A DNA stretch of 61,738 bases from JBCCEJ01 sp039030335 (GTDB taxonomy: Bacteria > Pseudomonadota > Gammaproteobacteria > HK1), in NCBI GenBank assembly GCA_039030335.1, contig JBCCEJ010000030.1, forward strand, positions 1 through 61,738. Direction: 5' to 3'. The notes under the pieces are model-generated. The model was not told where the DNA came from and searched no databases. It saw only the letters and a program-made list of their open reading frames with translations. Shown here piece by piece: positions 34,913 to 43,728 of the stretch (within the stretch, counting starts at the first letter, position 1; every line of letters begins with the position of its first letter). The position numbers were made by a program, and so were the translations under genes.

Positions 34913-37495
34913 CTACACCACTACATTGACGAGCTTACCGGGAACGACGATGACTCGTTTCACCGCCTGTCCGGCGACGAAGCGCTGCACGTCATCGTTT
35001 GCGAGCGCCGCCGCCTCGACCGCTTCGCGCGACGCGTCAGCCGGAACGTCCACCCGCCCGCGGAGCTTCCCGTTGACCTGCAAGACCAGCTGCATCGACG
35101 CACTTTGCATGGCGCTCTCGTCAGCGACCGGCCAACGCGCGTCGATCACCGGCTCGTCACGGCCGAGGGCTTGCCAGAGTACGTGCGCCGCGTGCGGGAC
35201 GATCGGCGCCAGCATCGCCACGATCGCCTCCAGCGCCTCGCCGCGCACACCGCGGCCAGCATCGGAACTGTCATCGTGCCGCGCGACCGCGTTGGTCAGC
35301 TCCATGACCGCAGCGATGGCCGTATTGAATGTGTATCGCCGTCCCACATCGTCGCTCACCTTCGCGATCGTCTGATGCACCAGGCGCCGCAGCGCAGTAT
35401 CCGGTTCGGACAGGTTCGCGGTCTCGACGGCAGGCGCCGCGCCTGCGGCAACGTGGTCGTGGACCATCCGCCAGAGTCTCTTCAGGTACCGCGACGATCC
35501 TTCGACCGCAGAGTCGGACCATTCGAGCTTCTGATCTGGCGGTGATGTAAACATCATGTAGAGACGCACGGTATCCGCGCCGTAACGGTCGACCATGTCC
35601 TGAGGGTCGACGCCGTTATTCTTCGATTTGGACATCTTCTCTACGCGGCCGACCGTGACGGGTTCACCGTCATCTTTGAGACGGGCACCGACGACCTTGC
35701 CGCGATCGTCGCGTGCGATCTCGACGTCGCGCGGTGCATACCAGGTACGTACCTTGCCGTCGTCACGATAGTAGGTTTCCGATACGACCATCCCCTGAGT
35801 CAGCAGGTTCGTGAAGGGTTCGTCGTTCTCGACAAGCCCTTCATCGCGCATCACGCGGTACCAGAATCGCGAATAGAGGAGATGCAGAACGGCGTGTTCG
35901 ATGCCGCCCACATACTGGTCGACCGGGAGCCAGTACTTGGCCCGCTCATCGAGCATATCCTCGGAATCGGGGCAGGCGAACCGCGCGTAGTACCAAGACG
36001 ATTCGGCAAACGTATCGAGCGTATCGGTCTCGCGCCGGGCCGGTTTACCGTCGAGGGGCGAGACCGTCTCGATGAACTCCGGCATGCCGTTCAGCGGTGA
36101 CCCGTGACCTACGTGTGCGACATCCTCTGGCAAGACCACCGGCAGATCAGATTCGGGTACCGGCACCGAATCGCCGTTGTCCAGCGTGATCATCGGCACC
36201 GGACAACCCCAGTAGCGCTGCCGCGAGACGCCCCAGTCGCGCAGGCGAAAGTTGACCTGTTCTTCCCCGAGGTCGCGTTCAGCCAGCCACGCCGCGATCC
36301 GCTGTTTGGCCGCGGCCGAGTCCAGGCCGTCGAACTCGCCCGAGTTGACGACTACACCGTAATCGACGTAGGCCTCGGCCTGAATATCGACGTCCGCGCC
36401 ATCAGCCGGTGCGATCACCTGCACGATCGGCAAGCCGTAGGCAGTCGCGAAAGCATGGTCGCGCGAGTCGTGTCCCGGCACCGCCATGACAGCGCCGGTG
36501 CCATACCCCATCAGCACAAAATTCGCGACCCACACGGGCACCTTCTCGCCTGTTACGGGGTGCACGACGTGGATCCCGAGCGGCATGCCGCGCTTTTCCA
36601 TCGTTTCGATGGCAGCGAGCGAGGTTCCACCGCGACGGCATTCGTCGATGAACGCGGCAATTTCCGGACTGCTCTCGCCAGCGGCCAAAGCGATTGGATG
36701 CGTGGCGGCCACCGCCATGTAGGTCACGCCGAGCAGCGTATCTGCACGCGTCGTGTAAACGTTGAGCGGACCGCTGCCATCGGCGAGTTCAAACGTGATC
36801 TCAGCGCCCTCCGAGCGCCCGATCCAGTCGCGCTGCATCTTCAGTACTTCGGCGGGCCAACCGGGCATCTCGTCGAGAGCGTCGTGCAGTTCCTGCGCGT
36901 AGTCGGTGATCTTCAAGAACCAGTGTGGGATTTCGCGGCGCTCCACGAGCGCGCCGGAACGCCAGCCACGCCCTTCACTGTCGACCTGCTCATTCGCGAG
37001 CACGGTCTGCTCGACGGGGTCCCAGTTCACTTCCGCGAGGCGCTTGTACATCAGGCCCTTTTCGGCCATCCGGGTCAGCAGCCACTGTTCACCCTTGTAG
37101 TAGTCGGGCTTGCACGTCGCGAGTTCTCGATCCCAGTCGTAGGCGAAGCCCATACGCTGGAGCTGGCCCTTCATGTAGTCGATGTTCTCGTAGGTCCACT
37201 TCGCAGCCGGGACGTTGTTCTGGATCGCCGCATTCTCCGCCGGCAGGCCAAAGGCGTCCCAGCCCATCGGCTGCAGCACGTTCTTGCCGAGCATGCGCTG
37301 GTAGCGGGAGATCACGTCACCGATCGTGTAGTTGCGCACGTGCCCCATGTGCAGCCGTCCGCTCGGATACGGAAACATCGACAGACAGTAGAACTTCTCA
37401 CGCGATGGATCTTCAGTAACCTTGAACGCATCGGTTGCGTTCCAGAACTCCTGTGCCTCGCGCTCAACGCGCTGGGGGTCGTATTGTTCGTCCAT
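34913..37495 (-). CDS. leuS: Leucine--tRNA ligase
   Basis: 860 residues, same size as E. coli LeuS. Class I motifs are HMGH (49-52, in SGRLHMGHVRN) and KMSKS (in VEKMSKSKNNGVDPQ). The editing domain lies between them. The N terminus (DEQYDPQRVEREAQEFW) is typical. It heads the long minus-strand run through lptE, holA, proA, nadD, rsfS, rlmH and maf. Confidence 0.98.
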   Translation of the reverse strand: MDEQYDPQRVEREAQEFWNATDAFKVTEDPSREKFYCLSMFPYPSGRLHMGHVRNYTIGDVISRYQRMLGKNVLQPMGWDAFGLPAENAAIQNNVPAAKWTYENIDYMKGQLQRMGFAYDWDRELATCKPDYYKGEQWLLTRMAEKGLMYKRLAEVNWDPVEQTVLANEQVDSEGRGWRSGALVERREIPHWFLKITDYAQELHDALDEMPGWPAEVLKMQRDWIGRSEGAEITFELADGSGPLNVYTTRADTLLGVTYMAVAATHPIALAAGESSPEIAAFIDECRRGGTSLAAIETMEKRGMPLGIHVVHPVTGEKVPVWVANFVLMGYGTGAVMAVPGHDSRDHAFATAYGLPIVQVIAPADGADVDIQAEAYVDYGVVVNSGEFDGLDSAAAKQRIAAWLAERDLGEEQVNFRLRDWGVSRQRYWGCPVPMITLDNGDSVPVPESDLPVVLPEDVAHVGHGSPLNGMPEFIETVSPLDGKPARRETDTLDTFAESSWYYARFACPDSEDMLDERAKYWLPVDQYVGGIEHAVLHLLYSRFWYRVMRDEGLVENDEPFTNLLTQGMVVSETYYRDDGKVRTWYAPRDVEIARDDRGKVVGARLKDDGEPVTVGRVEKMSKSKNNGVDPQDMVDRYGADTVRLYMMFTSPPDQKLEWSDSAVEGSSRYLKRLWRMVHDHVAAGAAPAVETANLSEPDTALRRLVHQTIAKVSDDVGRRYTFNTAIAAVMELTNAVARHDDSSDAGRGVRGEALEAIVAMLAPIVPHAAHVLWQALGRDEPVIDARWPVADESAMQSASMQLVLQVNGKLRGRVDVPADASREAVEAAALANDDVQRFVAGQAVKRVIVVPGKLVNVVV

Positions 37496-37558
37496 CAGTG
37501 TCTGTCTTTCTTCTACCGGGCCGTGTCCAGTTGTGGTGTCGACGCTCCGAGCCGGGCC

Positions 37559-38581
37559 TCAAGCGTCGTAGCCAGTCTCGTACGCGTAGTCGAACGAGTC
37601 GTAATAAAGATGATCGAGATCGAGTCCGACGTCTACGAAATGACCGCGCACGGCGTTGATCATGACGGGTGGGCCGCTCGCATAGACGTCATGGCCCGAC
37701 AGATCCTCAAAATCTTCCAGCACCGCCTCGTGTACGAAACCGGTGCGCCCGTTCCAGTCTTCGCCGTCCGGATCCGACAGTACTGGCACGTAGCGAACCT
37801 GCGAGTGCTGCGCGGCCCAACGCCTCGCGCGCTCGTCGCGATAGAGGTCTCGCGCACTGCGCACGCCCCAGTACAGATGCAGTTCGCGTTTGTCCGCAGC
37901 CGCTATCGCACCTTCGATCAAAGCCTGCATCGGCGCAAACCCCGTGCCGCCGGCGACCAGTATGGCCGGACGCGGTTCGTCGCGTAGGAAGAAGCTCCCG
38001 AGCGGACCATGGATGCGCATGAGCGCGCGTACCTTCAGTCCGTCGAAGACATGTCCCGAGAATGCGCCGCCGGGCACATGGCGTATGTGCAGTTCGAGCA
38101 GTTCGTCCGCCTGCGGAGGGTTCGCGAGCGAAAACGCGCGCCGGCGACCGTCGCGCAAGATGATCTCTATGTACTGACCCGGCAGGTACCGTAAGCGCTC
38201 GGTGGCCGGCAACTTAAGCCCCATGCGCATGACATCGTGCGCGAGCTTCTCCAGCTCCATCACCCGTACCGGCAGCGTGCGTACCTCAGCCACCTGCCCG
38301 GCGTCCAGTTCCTCGACATCGAGCTTGAGGTCGCTGGCAGCATGCGCCTGACAGAGCAACGCCTCCCCCCGCGCGCGCTGCCGACCATCCAGGCCGCCCG
38401 GCTCACCCGCCGGATAGTCGATTTGACCTTCGAGGATCTTGCCCCTGCAGGAGCCGCACGCGCCGTTGCGGCATCCGTACGGGATCAGGATACCGTGGCG
38501 CATCGCCGCATCGAGTACCGACTCGGCCGGTGATGCGTCGAATTGACGACCGCTGCGCTGGAGGTGAACGGAGAAATTCAT
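37559..38581 (-). CDS. 2Fe-2S ferredoxin-type flavin reductase (AscD/CDP-6-deoxyglucoseen reductase-like)
   Basis: 340 residues in three domains. Plant-type 2Fe-2S ferredoxin occupies 1-90, with Cys37, Cys42, Cys45 and Cys77 as ligands. The FAD domain has YLPGQYIEI and RAFSLANPP. The NAD(P) domain has VAGGTGFAPMQALIEG and ends with a YYDSFDY tail. The closest named relatives are electron-transfer components for dioxygenases or for deoxysugar dehydration. No partner oxygenase or sugar gene is next to it, so the electron acceptor is unknown. In many gammaproteobacteria a gene like this is free-standing. Confidence 0.87.
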   Translation of the reverse strand: MNFSVHLQRSGRQFDASPAESVLDAAMRHGILIPYGCRNGACGSCRGKILEGQIDYPAGEPGGLDGRQRARGEALLCQAHAASDLKLDVEELDAGQVAEVRTLPVRVMELEKLAHDVMRMGLKLPATERLRYLPGQYIEIILRDGRRRAFSLANPPQADELLELHIRHVPGGAFSGHVFDGLKVRALMRIHGPLGSFFLRDEPRPAILVAGGTGFAPMQALIEGAIAAADKRELHLYWGVRSARDLYRDERARRWAAQHSQVRYVPVLSDPDGEDWNGRTGFVHEAVLEDFEDLSGHDVYASGPPVMINAVRGHFVDVGLDLDHLYYDSFDYAYETGYDA

Positions 38582-38671
38582 TGACGCCAGGAAGCCGCGC
38601 CTAAACCCGAAATTCTCTCAGGGAAGCGGACGGCGCGCCAGTCGGACAAGGCGCTGGAAACGACGTCGAAT

Positions 38672-39331
38672 TCAGCTTTCCGGCAGGCTGCGCTTGCTGT
38701 TCAGCCAACGGAGCAGCGGCTGCCACAATTCGAGTTCGTGCGCGACCAGCGACGGCGCCAACTCAAAGATCCCCAGGCCACGCTCGGCGGCCTTGACGTA
38801 TGCCTGGCTCTGACGCAGCACGGTGGTAAACGGCAGGCGGCGCCCATTCGGGAGTTTCAGGCTGCGCAGGTACTCTTCGAGCAGTACACGGTTCGGGGAC
38901 AGCTCGCGTACGCGGTTCGCAACCGTGGCGATGCGGATCTGGGCATTGTTCACGCGCGATAAGCTCATCAGCTCATCGTAGAACCGGGCCAGCGCACGTA
39001 GATCGATGGCAGAAGGGACGACCGGAACCAGTGCCGACTGCGCGCGCCGAAGCAGCTCAGACAGGTCGCGGCCCTGGGCTCCGGCCGGGGCGTCCATGAT
39101 CAGAACTTCGGTATTCCGCGGGATGCGCGTACTGCCGTCGGCCGCATAGACGCCGTCGATCGGCGCGCGCGTGTCTCCGCGCTCGGCCAGCCAGTCCGTG
39201 GCCGACCCTTGCGGATCCAGATCCAGCAATGTCGTGCGATGCCCCTTGAGGGCGTAATAGACGGCTAGATTGGTGGCCAGCGTCGTCTTGCCACTTCCGC
39301 CTTTCGGATTGAGGACGAGAACGGACCGCAT
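38672..39331 (-). CDS. Solitary ParA-family ATPase
   Basis: 219 residues from ATG 39331, preceded by GGAG 6 bases upstream. The deviant Walker A NPKGGSGKTTLATNLA and LLDLDPQGSATDWL are intact, and the Walker B region reads LIMDAPAGAQG. It lacks a ParB partner and is distinct from the parA at 4150. Similar orphan ParA proteins position cellular cargo such as chemoreceptors, pili or carboxysomes. Nothing nearby identifies the cargo. Confidence 0.88.
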   Translation of the reverse strand: MRSVLVLNPKGGSGKTTLATNLAVYYALKGHRTTLLDLDPQGSATDWLAERGDTRAPIDGVYAADGSTRIPRNTEVLIMDAPAGAQGRDLSELLRRAQSALVPVVPSAIDLRALARFYDELMSLSRVNNAQIRIATVANRVRELSPNRVLLEEYLRSLKLPNGRRLPFTTVLRQSQAYVKAAERGLGIFELAPSLVAHELELWQPLLRWLNSKRSLPES

Positions 39332-39363
39332 GCGGAACTCCATTGCTTTCGCAGCGCGCTTCC

Positions 39364-39374
39364 AGTATAGCAGC
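39364..39374 (-). promoter_or_regulatory. Extended -10 promoter of the solitary ParA gene
   Basis: On the minus strand TGCTATACT gives an extended -10 (TGn + TATACT, five of six consensus positions), 33 bases before the ATG at 39331. The -35 region is poor, as often seen with extended -10 promoters. Confidence 0.4.
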
Positions 39375-39484
39375 GGCCCCGTAGGCTGCCGGACGTCGCG
39401 GAACGATAGGTGTGGCTCGCAGCAGCATCTATCCCTTTATGGATACGTGACACGCGCGGCGGCTCGGTCACCCATGCCCCCGAA

Positions 39485-41470
39485 CTACAGTCGGAGCGCC
39501 CGGACACGGTGTTTCAGCTCATTAAGGTTTCCGCTGCCGGGCGGGCCGTAGCGAATTCGTTCGTAGGCATCGATTACGGCACCGATATCATCAGCCGCTG
39601 CTGGTAGCGCGAGCGCGGCCCTGGCACCAAAATCACGTGGTCCCTCATGGCTGAAACGCTCCACTCCATGGCGGGCGAGTCGCCGGGAAAACCGCCGGTA
39701 CAGCCGCGCCACCGGGTCGACCGGCTCCCGTCGCCGCCACATCCAGAGCGTCACCAAAAGCAGAGCGAGAAACGCCGCGGCGATAAAAATGAGCCCTATA
39801 TCGCGCCACGACTTGACGTCGAAACCGAGCTCACGAAGAAACTCGCGCTGACGTTCCGGTCCATAACCCAGAATCCACTGGTTCCAGGTGTTGTCCACGG
39901 TGTCCCAAGCCTGCTGCACCTGCCACCACCAACGCCCGACGTCATCGCGGCGCGCCATGCCGAATACCGCGTCCGTGCTGCTGTCCGGCAGCGCCGCATC
40001 GACACCGCGGTCGATGCGCGCTGGCGCGACGGCCGCGGTTGGGTCGACGCGCGCCCAACCCCGGTCCTCCAACCACACCTCCGCCCACGCATGCGCGTCG
40101 CGTTGACGAACAACCCAATAGTCACCGATCGCATTGCGCTCCGCGCCCTGGTAACCGGTGACCACCCTGGCTGGAATACCAGCGGCGCGCATCAACACTA
40201 CGAACGCACCCGCGTAGTGCTCGCAAAACCCGGAGCGGGTCAGGAACAGGAATTCATCGACCGAATCCCCGTCGATGCGATCGGGCGTCAACGTGTATTC
40301 GAAGGGCTGCTCGCGGAAGAACGCGAGTGCCCGGTCGACGATCTCCTGTGGCGACGCCGCCTCCGCGCGCCACTTACGCGCCAGCGCCCGGGCGCGCGGA
40401 TGAAACGGTTGTCGGAGCGCGAGCGCATGCCGGAGTTCCCGGGGCGTGGTCTGGCGATAGATGTAGTTCAGATACGAGCGCACGCCGTACTGGCGCAATT
40501 CGCGGATCGGTTCCTGCACGCGGATCTCCCCGGCCGTATTGAAATACGCGCGGTCCGGCAGTGTCGCGTTCATCTCCAGGGCAAACAGCCACCGGTGCTG
40601 GGTCGGCTCGAGGGTAACCACGTAGTCGACCGGGTCGCCGACGCGTTCGGTCAGGAATTGCGGTACCGCCGCTGACCCTTGCCGGTTTGCACGGGTCCAT
40701 TCCAGACCGTCGAAGTTGTCGAGGACAGGGCCACGCCAGTACATGTCGGCGGCGCTCGGCGCCGGCCCCTGAAAAGTCACACGGAATGCCACGGCGTTCG
40801 AGCGGGACAGGTTCGAGATCTGACCGGGGCTCATCGACTCCGACAAACCGGTTACGCCGGCATGGGCGTCCTTGGGCAAACCCCACAGCGGACCTGGCAG
40901 CCTCGGAAACAGCACGAACGCGACCAGCATCAGCGGAACGGCCTGCGTCAGCAGGCTGCCAGCAACGCGCAGGCGCTGGCGCGGCGGCAGCTCGGAGTTA
41001 CTGTGCTGAAGCGAGATCAGTGCTGACGTCGTCAGCACCGCCACGCACACCATGTAGAGCCCCATTAGGATCGACTGCGAATACAAGAAGTTGGTGATGA
41101 TGAGGAAGTAGACGAGGAACAGAGCTACGTACGCATCGCGCGCGGTCCGCGTCTCCAGCAACTTCATGCCGGCGAGCAGCGCCAACAGAGCCACTCCGGG
41201 GTCGCGGCCCGCCAGCGAGCGATATTGAATCGACACCGCCACGAAGCTCGCCACCGCCAGCACGATCGTGACGGAACGCCCCGGGCTCCACTGCCCACGG
41301 CTGATGATCAGCCAGCGCCACGTCAGCAGACCGAGGAAAGCGCCAGAACACCAAAGCGGCATGCGCACCATATGGGGCACCATGACCGCGAGCACCGACA
41401 GCAGCAGCCACAACGTGTTCTCGCTGTTGGCCCGCCAGCTGTCGATTTCGAGATCAGGTCGCCTGGCCAA
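39485..41470 (-). CDS. TgpA-type membrane transglutaminase-like protein (DUF3488)
   Basis: 661 residues from TTG 41470 (GAGG just upstream). Several helices fill the first 190 residues (DUF3488 region). An extracytoplasmic transglutaminase-like domain has the triad Cys415 (GFCEHYAGAF), His460 (RDAHAWAEVWL) and Asp476 (WARVDPTAA). A C-terminal helix (about 553-574) precedes a DUF4129-like tail. In Pseudomonas aeruginosa the homologue TgpA is essential. It is the third gene of the MoxR-DUF58-TgpA cluster; the substrate is unknown. Confidence 0.9.
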   Translation of the reverse strand: MARRPDLEIDSWRANSENTLWLLLSVLAVMVPHMVRMPLWCSGAFLGLLTWRWLIISRGQWSPGRSVTIVLAVASFVAVSIQYRSLAGRDPGVALLALLAGMKLLETRTARDAYVALFLVYFLIITNFLYSQSILMGLYMVCVAVLTTSALISLQHSNSELPPRQRLRVAGSLLTQAVPLMLVAFVLFPRLPGPLWGLPKDAHAGVTGLSESMSPGQISNLSRSNAVAFRVTFQGPAPSAADMYWRGPVLDNFDGLEWTRANRQGSAAVPQFLTERVGDPVDYVVTLEPTQHRWLFALEMNATLPDRAYFNTAGEIRVQEPIRELRQYGVRSYLNYIYRQTTPRELRHALALRQPFHPRARALARKWRAEAASPQEIVDRALAFFREQPFEYTLTPDRIDGDSVDEFLFLTRSGFCEHYAGAFVVLMRAAGIPARVVTGYQGAERNAIGDYWVVRQRDAHAWAEVWLEDRGWARVDPTAAVAPARIDRGVDAALPDSSTDAVFGMARRDDVGRWWWQVQQAWDTVDNTWNQWILGYGPERQREFLRELGFDVKSWRDIGLIFIAAAFLALLLVTLWMWRRREPVDPVARLYRRFSRRLARHGVERFSHEGPRDFGARAALALPAAADDIGAVIDAYERIRYGPPGSGNLNELKHRVRALRL

Positions 41471-41620
41471 GGCCTCGCTCTCGCGTCACGAAACGCCGGT
41501 GCGGCGCCCCCGCGTACCTGCCCGTCACATGTGAGCCCGTCGCCGCGGGGCACGTTCGGCCGCGTCTACGCGACCACCGCCGCTTCGGTCTGTGGAGCAC
41601 CTGTAGAACTGGTCTCATCA

Positions 41621-42583
41621 TCAGCGGCCATACAACGCGAGCGCGCCGAGGCAGGCACTCAGATGTTGCGGTCCGGCGGCTGGCTCGAATTCGATCCCTG
41701 GCAGCGATAGTCCGTAACTGTGTCCCAGTCGGTCGGCCTGCACGGCCCAGACCGCCAGCTGCGAGATACGCGCCTCGGCACTGCCGCTGGTCGCGCGCCA
41801 GTCGAGCACCAGTTCCGCGCTGCTGCCGCCGAGCATTTCCTTTACGGGAAGCTCCTCCGATCGGGCCGCCGCCTTCCAGTGCACCATGCGCGGCGAGTCG
41901 CCCGGTTGATAGACGCGCAGCCCGGCAAAGTCATCCGTGCCGTGGGGCCCCTGGCCACCTTCACCCATACCGTCGCCGCCGAAGCTCGGCAGTAGCCGAT
42001 CGCCAAGCAGCGCCGGATACACGAGCACCCGCAGCCCTGCTTCGACGACCGACCAGGCGCGAAACAGCCCCAACGGATAACGGTTTGAGATGACGACCGG
42101 CGGCAGCTGCATCCAGCCGCGCCGGTGGCTGGGTGCCGGCAGTTTCAGCTCGACGGTGTTAAACGCTGCAACGCCGGTGCGCAGCAGCGCATCGCGATCC
42201 TCACCTGATGCCTGGTCGGCGTAGCGGTAGCGCACCATCAGACCGGCGCGCGCCACAGAGCTTGGATTGCTGAGCTGCAGCCGGAGCGATGCGAGTTCTC
42301 CAGCATGCACCGGTGACGCCCGCGCCGCCTTCACGACCAGGCCGGCCTGGTTCCGGTAGGTATGCAAGATGGAGATGAGTGCCATCGAGCTCAGCAGAAA
42401 GGTGAGCAGATAGGCGAGGCTGTTGTTGTAGTTCACCGCGCCGATCAGCATCGCGAACAGGCAGCCGAACAACAACCATCCCACCCGGGTCGGCAGGATA
42501 TACACGCGTTTTCGCGTCAATACGTACCCTTCGGCGGGCGAATCCGGTTCCGCCAGATCCATCGCTGGCGCGGCGGTGGTCAA
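41621..42583 (-). CDS. DUF58 domain protein
   Basis: 320 residues from TTG 42583, which overlaps the moxR stop as TTGA. An ATG 7 codons later (42562) is the alternative but has no ribosome site. Two adjacent membrane helices (about 33-70) precede the conserved DUF58 core, DDFAGLRVYQPGDSPRMVHW followed by KAAARS. DUF58 proteins usually work with a MoxR AAA+ ATPase, possibly to assemble or activate another complex. A 150-base gap separates it from the TgpA gene. Confidence 0.9.
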   Translation of the reverse strand: MTTAAPAMDLAEPDSPAEGYVLTRKRVYILPTRVGWLLFGCLFAMLIGAVNYNNSLAYLLTFLLSSMALISILHTYRNQAGLVVKAARASPVHAGELASLRLQLSNPSSVARAGLMVRYRYADQASGEDRDALLRTGVAAFNTVELKLPAPSHRRGWMQLPPVVISNRYPLGLFRAWSVVEAGLRVLVYPALLGDRLLPSFGGDGMGEGGQGPHGTDDFAGLRVYQPGDSPRMVHWKAAARSEELPVKEMLGGSSAELVLDWRATSGSAEARISQLAVWAVQADRLGHSYGLSLPGIEFEPAAGPQHLSACLGALALYGR

Positions 42584-43554
42584 GGCACGGGCACCTGCTG
42601 CAAAAGGTACTCGCCGAGCTCTCCCGCACTGCTTCGCTCACCGTCGCCAGCGGGCACTACGCGATGCCCGACGACAGCGCCGAACACGGACTGGATGTCC
42701 TCCGGGATAACATGATTGCGCCCGGCGAGGACTGCCCAGCTTTGCGCGGCCCGCAGCAAGGCGATGCCGCCACGCGGTGACAGACCTACCTCGAAGGCGG
42801 CGGAGCGGCGCGTGTACGCGAGCAGATCCTGAAGGTAATCCACCAGCGCCTCGGCCACATGTACCTTGGGCACCTGGGCCTGCGCGGCGCGGAGTTCGTC
42901 GAGTGACATCACCGGCGCCAGCTCTTTCAGGAGGTAACGCCGATCGGTCCCGAGCAGAAGTTCACGCTCGGCCGCGGCATCCGGATAGCCGAGTTCGAGA
43001 CGCATCAGGAAGCGATCGAGCTGCGATTCCGGCAGATCGTAGGTGCCGATCTGTCGGGCCGGGTTCTGAGTTGCGATCACGAAGAACGGATCAGGCAGTT
43101 CGCGCGTATTGCCCTCGACGGTGACCTGCCGCTCTTCCATCGCTTCGAGAAGTGCGCTCTGCGACTTCGGCGTCGCCCGGTTGATCTCATCGGCCAGCAG
43201 CAGCTGGGTGAACACAGGTCCTGCATGAAACTCGAAGTCACCGTGCTCGCGCCGGTAGATCGAGACGCCGAGAATGTCAGCGGGCAGCAGGTCGCTGGTG
43301 AACTGGACGCGCGCCTGGTCCAGTCCTAGCGTCCGCGCGAGGGCTTGCGCCAACGTGGTCTTGCCGACGCCGGGGAGATCTTCTATGAGCAAATGCCCTC
43401 GCGCCAGCAGGCAGGTAAGAGCCAGTGACAGCTGGGAGCGTTTGCCGACGATGACCGTGGACAGCTGATCTAGCGCGGCCACAAACGGGGCGGCCGCTTC
43501 GGTGTTCGTTCCGGTCACCGTCGCGGCGGCCGATTTGAGATTGAATAGGCTCAT
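42580..43554 (-). CDS. MoxR-family AAA+ ATPase
   Basis: 324 residues from ATG 43554, with AAGGGAA upstream. Walker A is EDLPGVGKTTLAQ and Walker B LLADEINRATPKSQ; sensor and arginine finger regions (ATQNPARQIGTYDLPE, LDRFLMRL) are complete. MoxR proteins act as chaperones for metal insertion or complex maturation. An upstream frame extension to 43617 is Arg/Thr-rich and not part of the family. It starts the minus-strand cluster and diverges from the kinase gene with 174 bases between. Confidence 0.93.
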   Translation of the reverse strand: MSLFNLKSAAATVTGTNTEAAAPFVAALDQLSTVIVGKRSQLSLALTCLLARGHLLIEDLPGVGKTTLAQALARTLGLDQARVQFTSDLLPADILGVSIYRREHGDFEFHAGPVFTQLLLADEINRATPKSQSALLEAMEERQVTVEGNTRELPDPFFVIATQNPARQIGTYDLPESQLDRFLMRLELGYPDAAAERELLLGTDRRYLLKELAPVMSLDELRAAQAQVPKVHVAEALVDYLQDLLAYTRRSAAFEVGLSPRGGIALLRAAQSWAVLAGRNHVIPEDIQSVFGAVVGHRVVPAGDGERSSAGELGEYLLQQVPVP

Positions 43555-43728
43555 GGTTCCCTTCGGCGAGGTGGATGTTCCTGTCCGTCGTGTCGACGGG
43601 CGGCCGGGGCCGCGCATTTCTCCAGTTTAGCGACCTCGACTGTCAGAAATTGCGTATTGGTTTGCAGGTCAGACCGTTGATGCTGTGCTAGGGTTTTGTA
43701 GCTGACCATTTTTTTCATTAGCGCGCAG

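Noticed and set aside
36104..37987. Plus-strand frame of 627 codons opposite leuS
   Set aside because: Antisense to leuS and the reductase gene; no motif or start signal.
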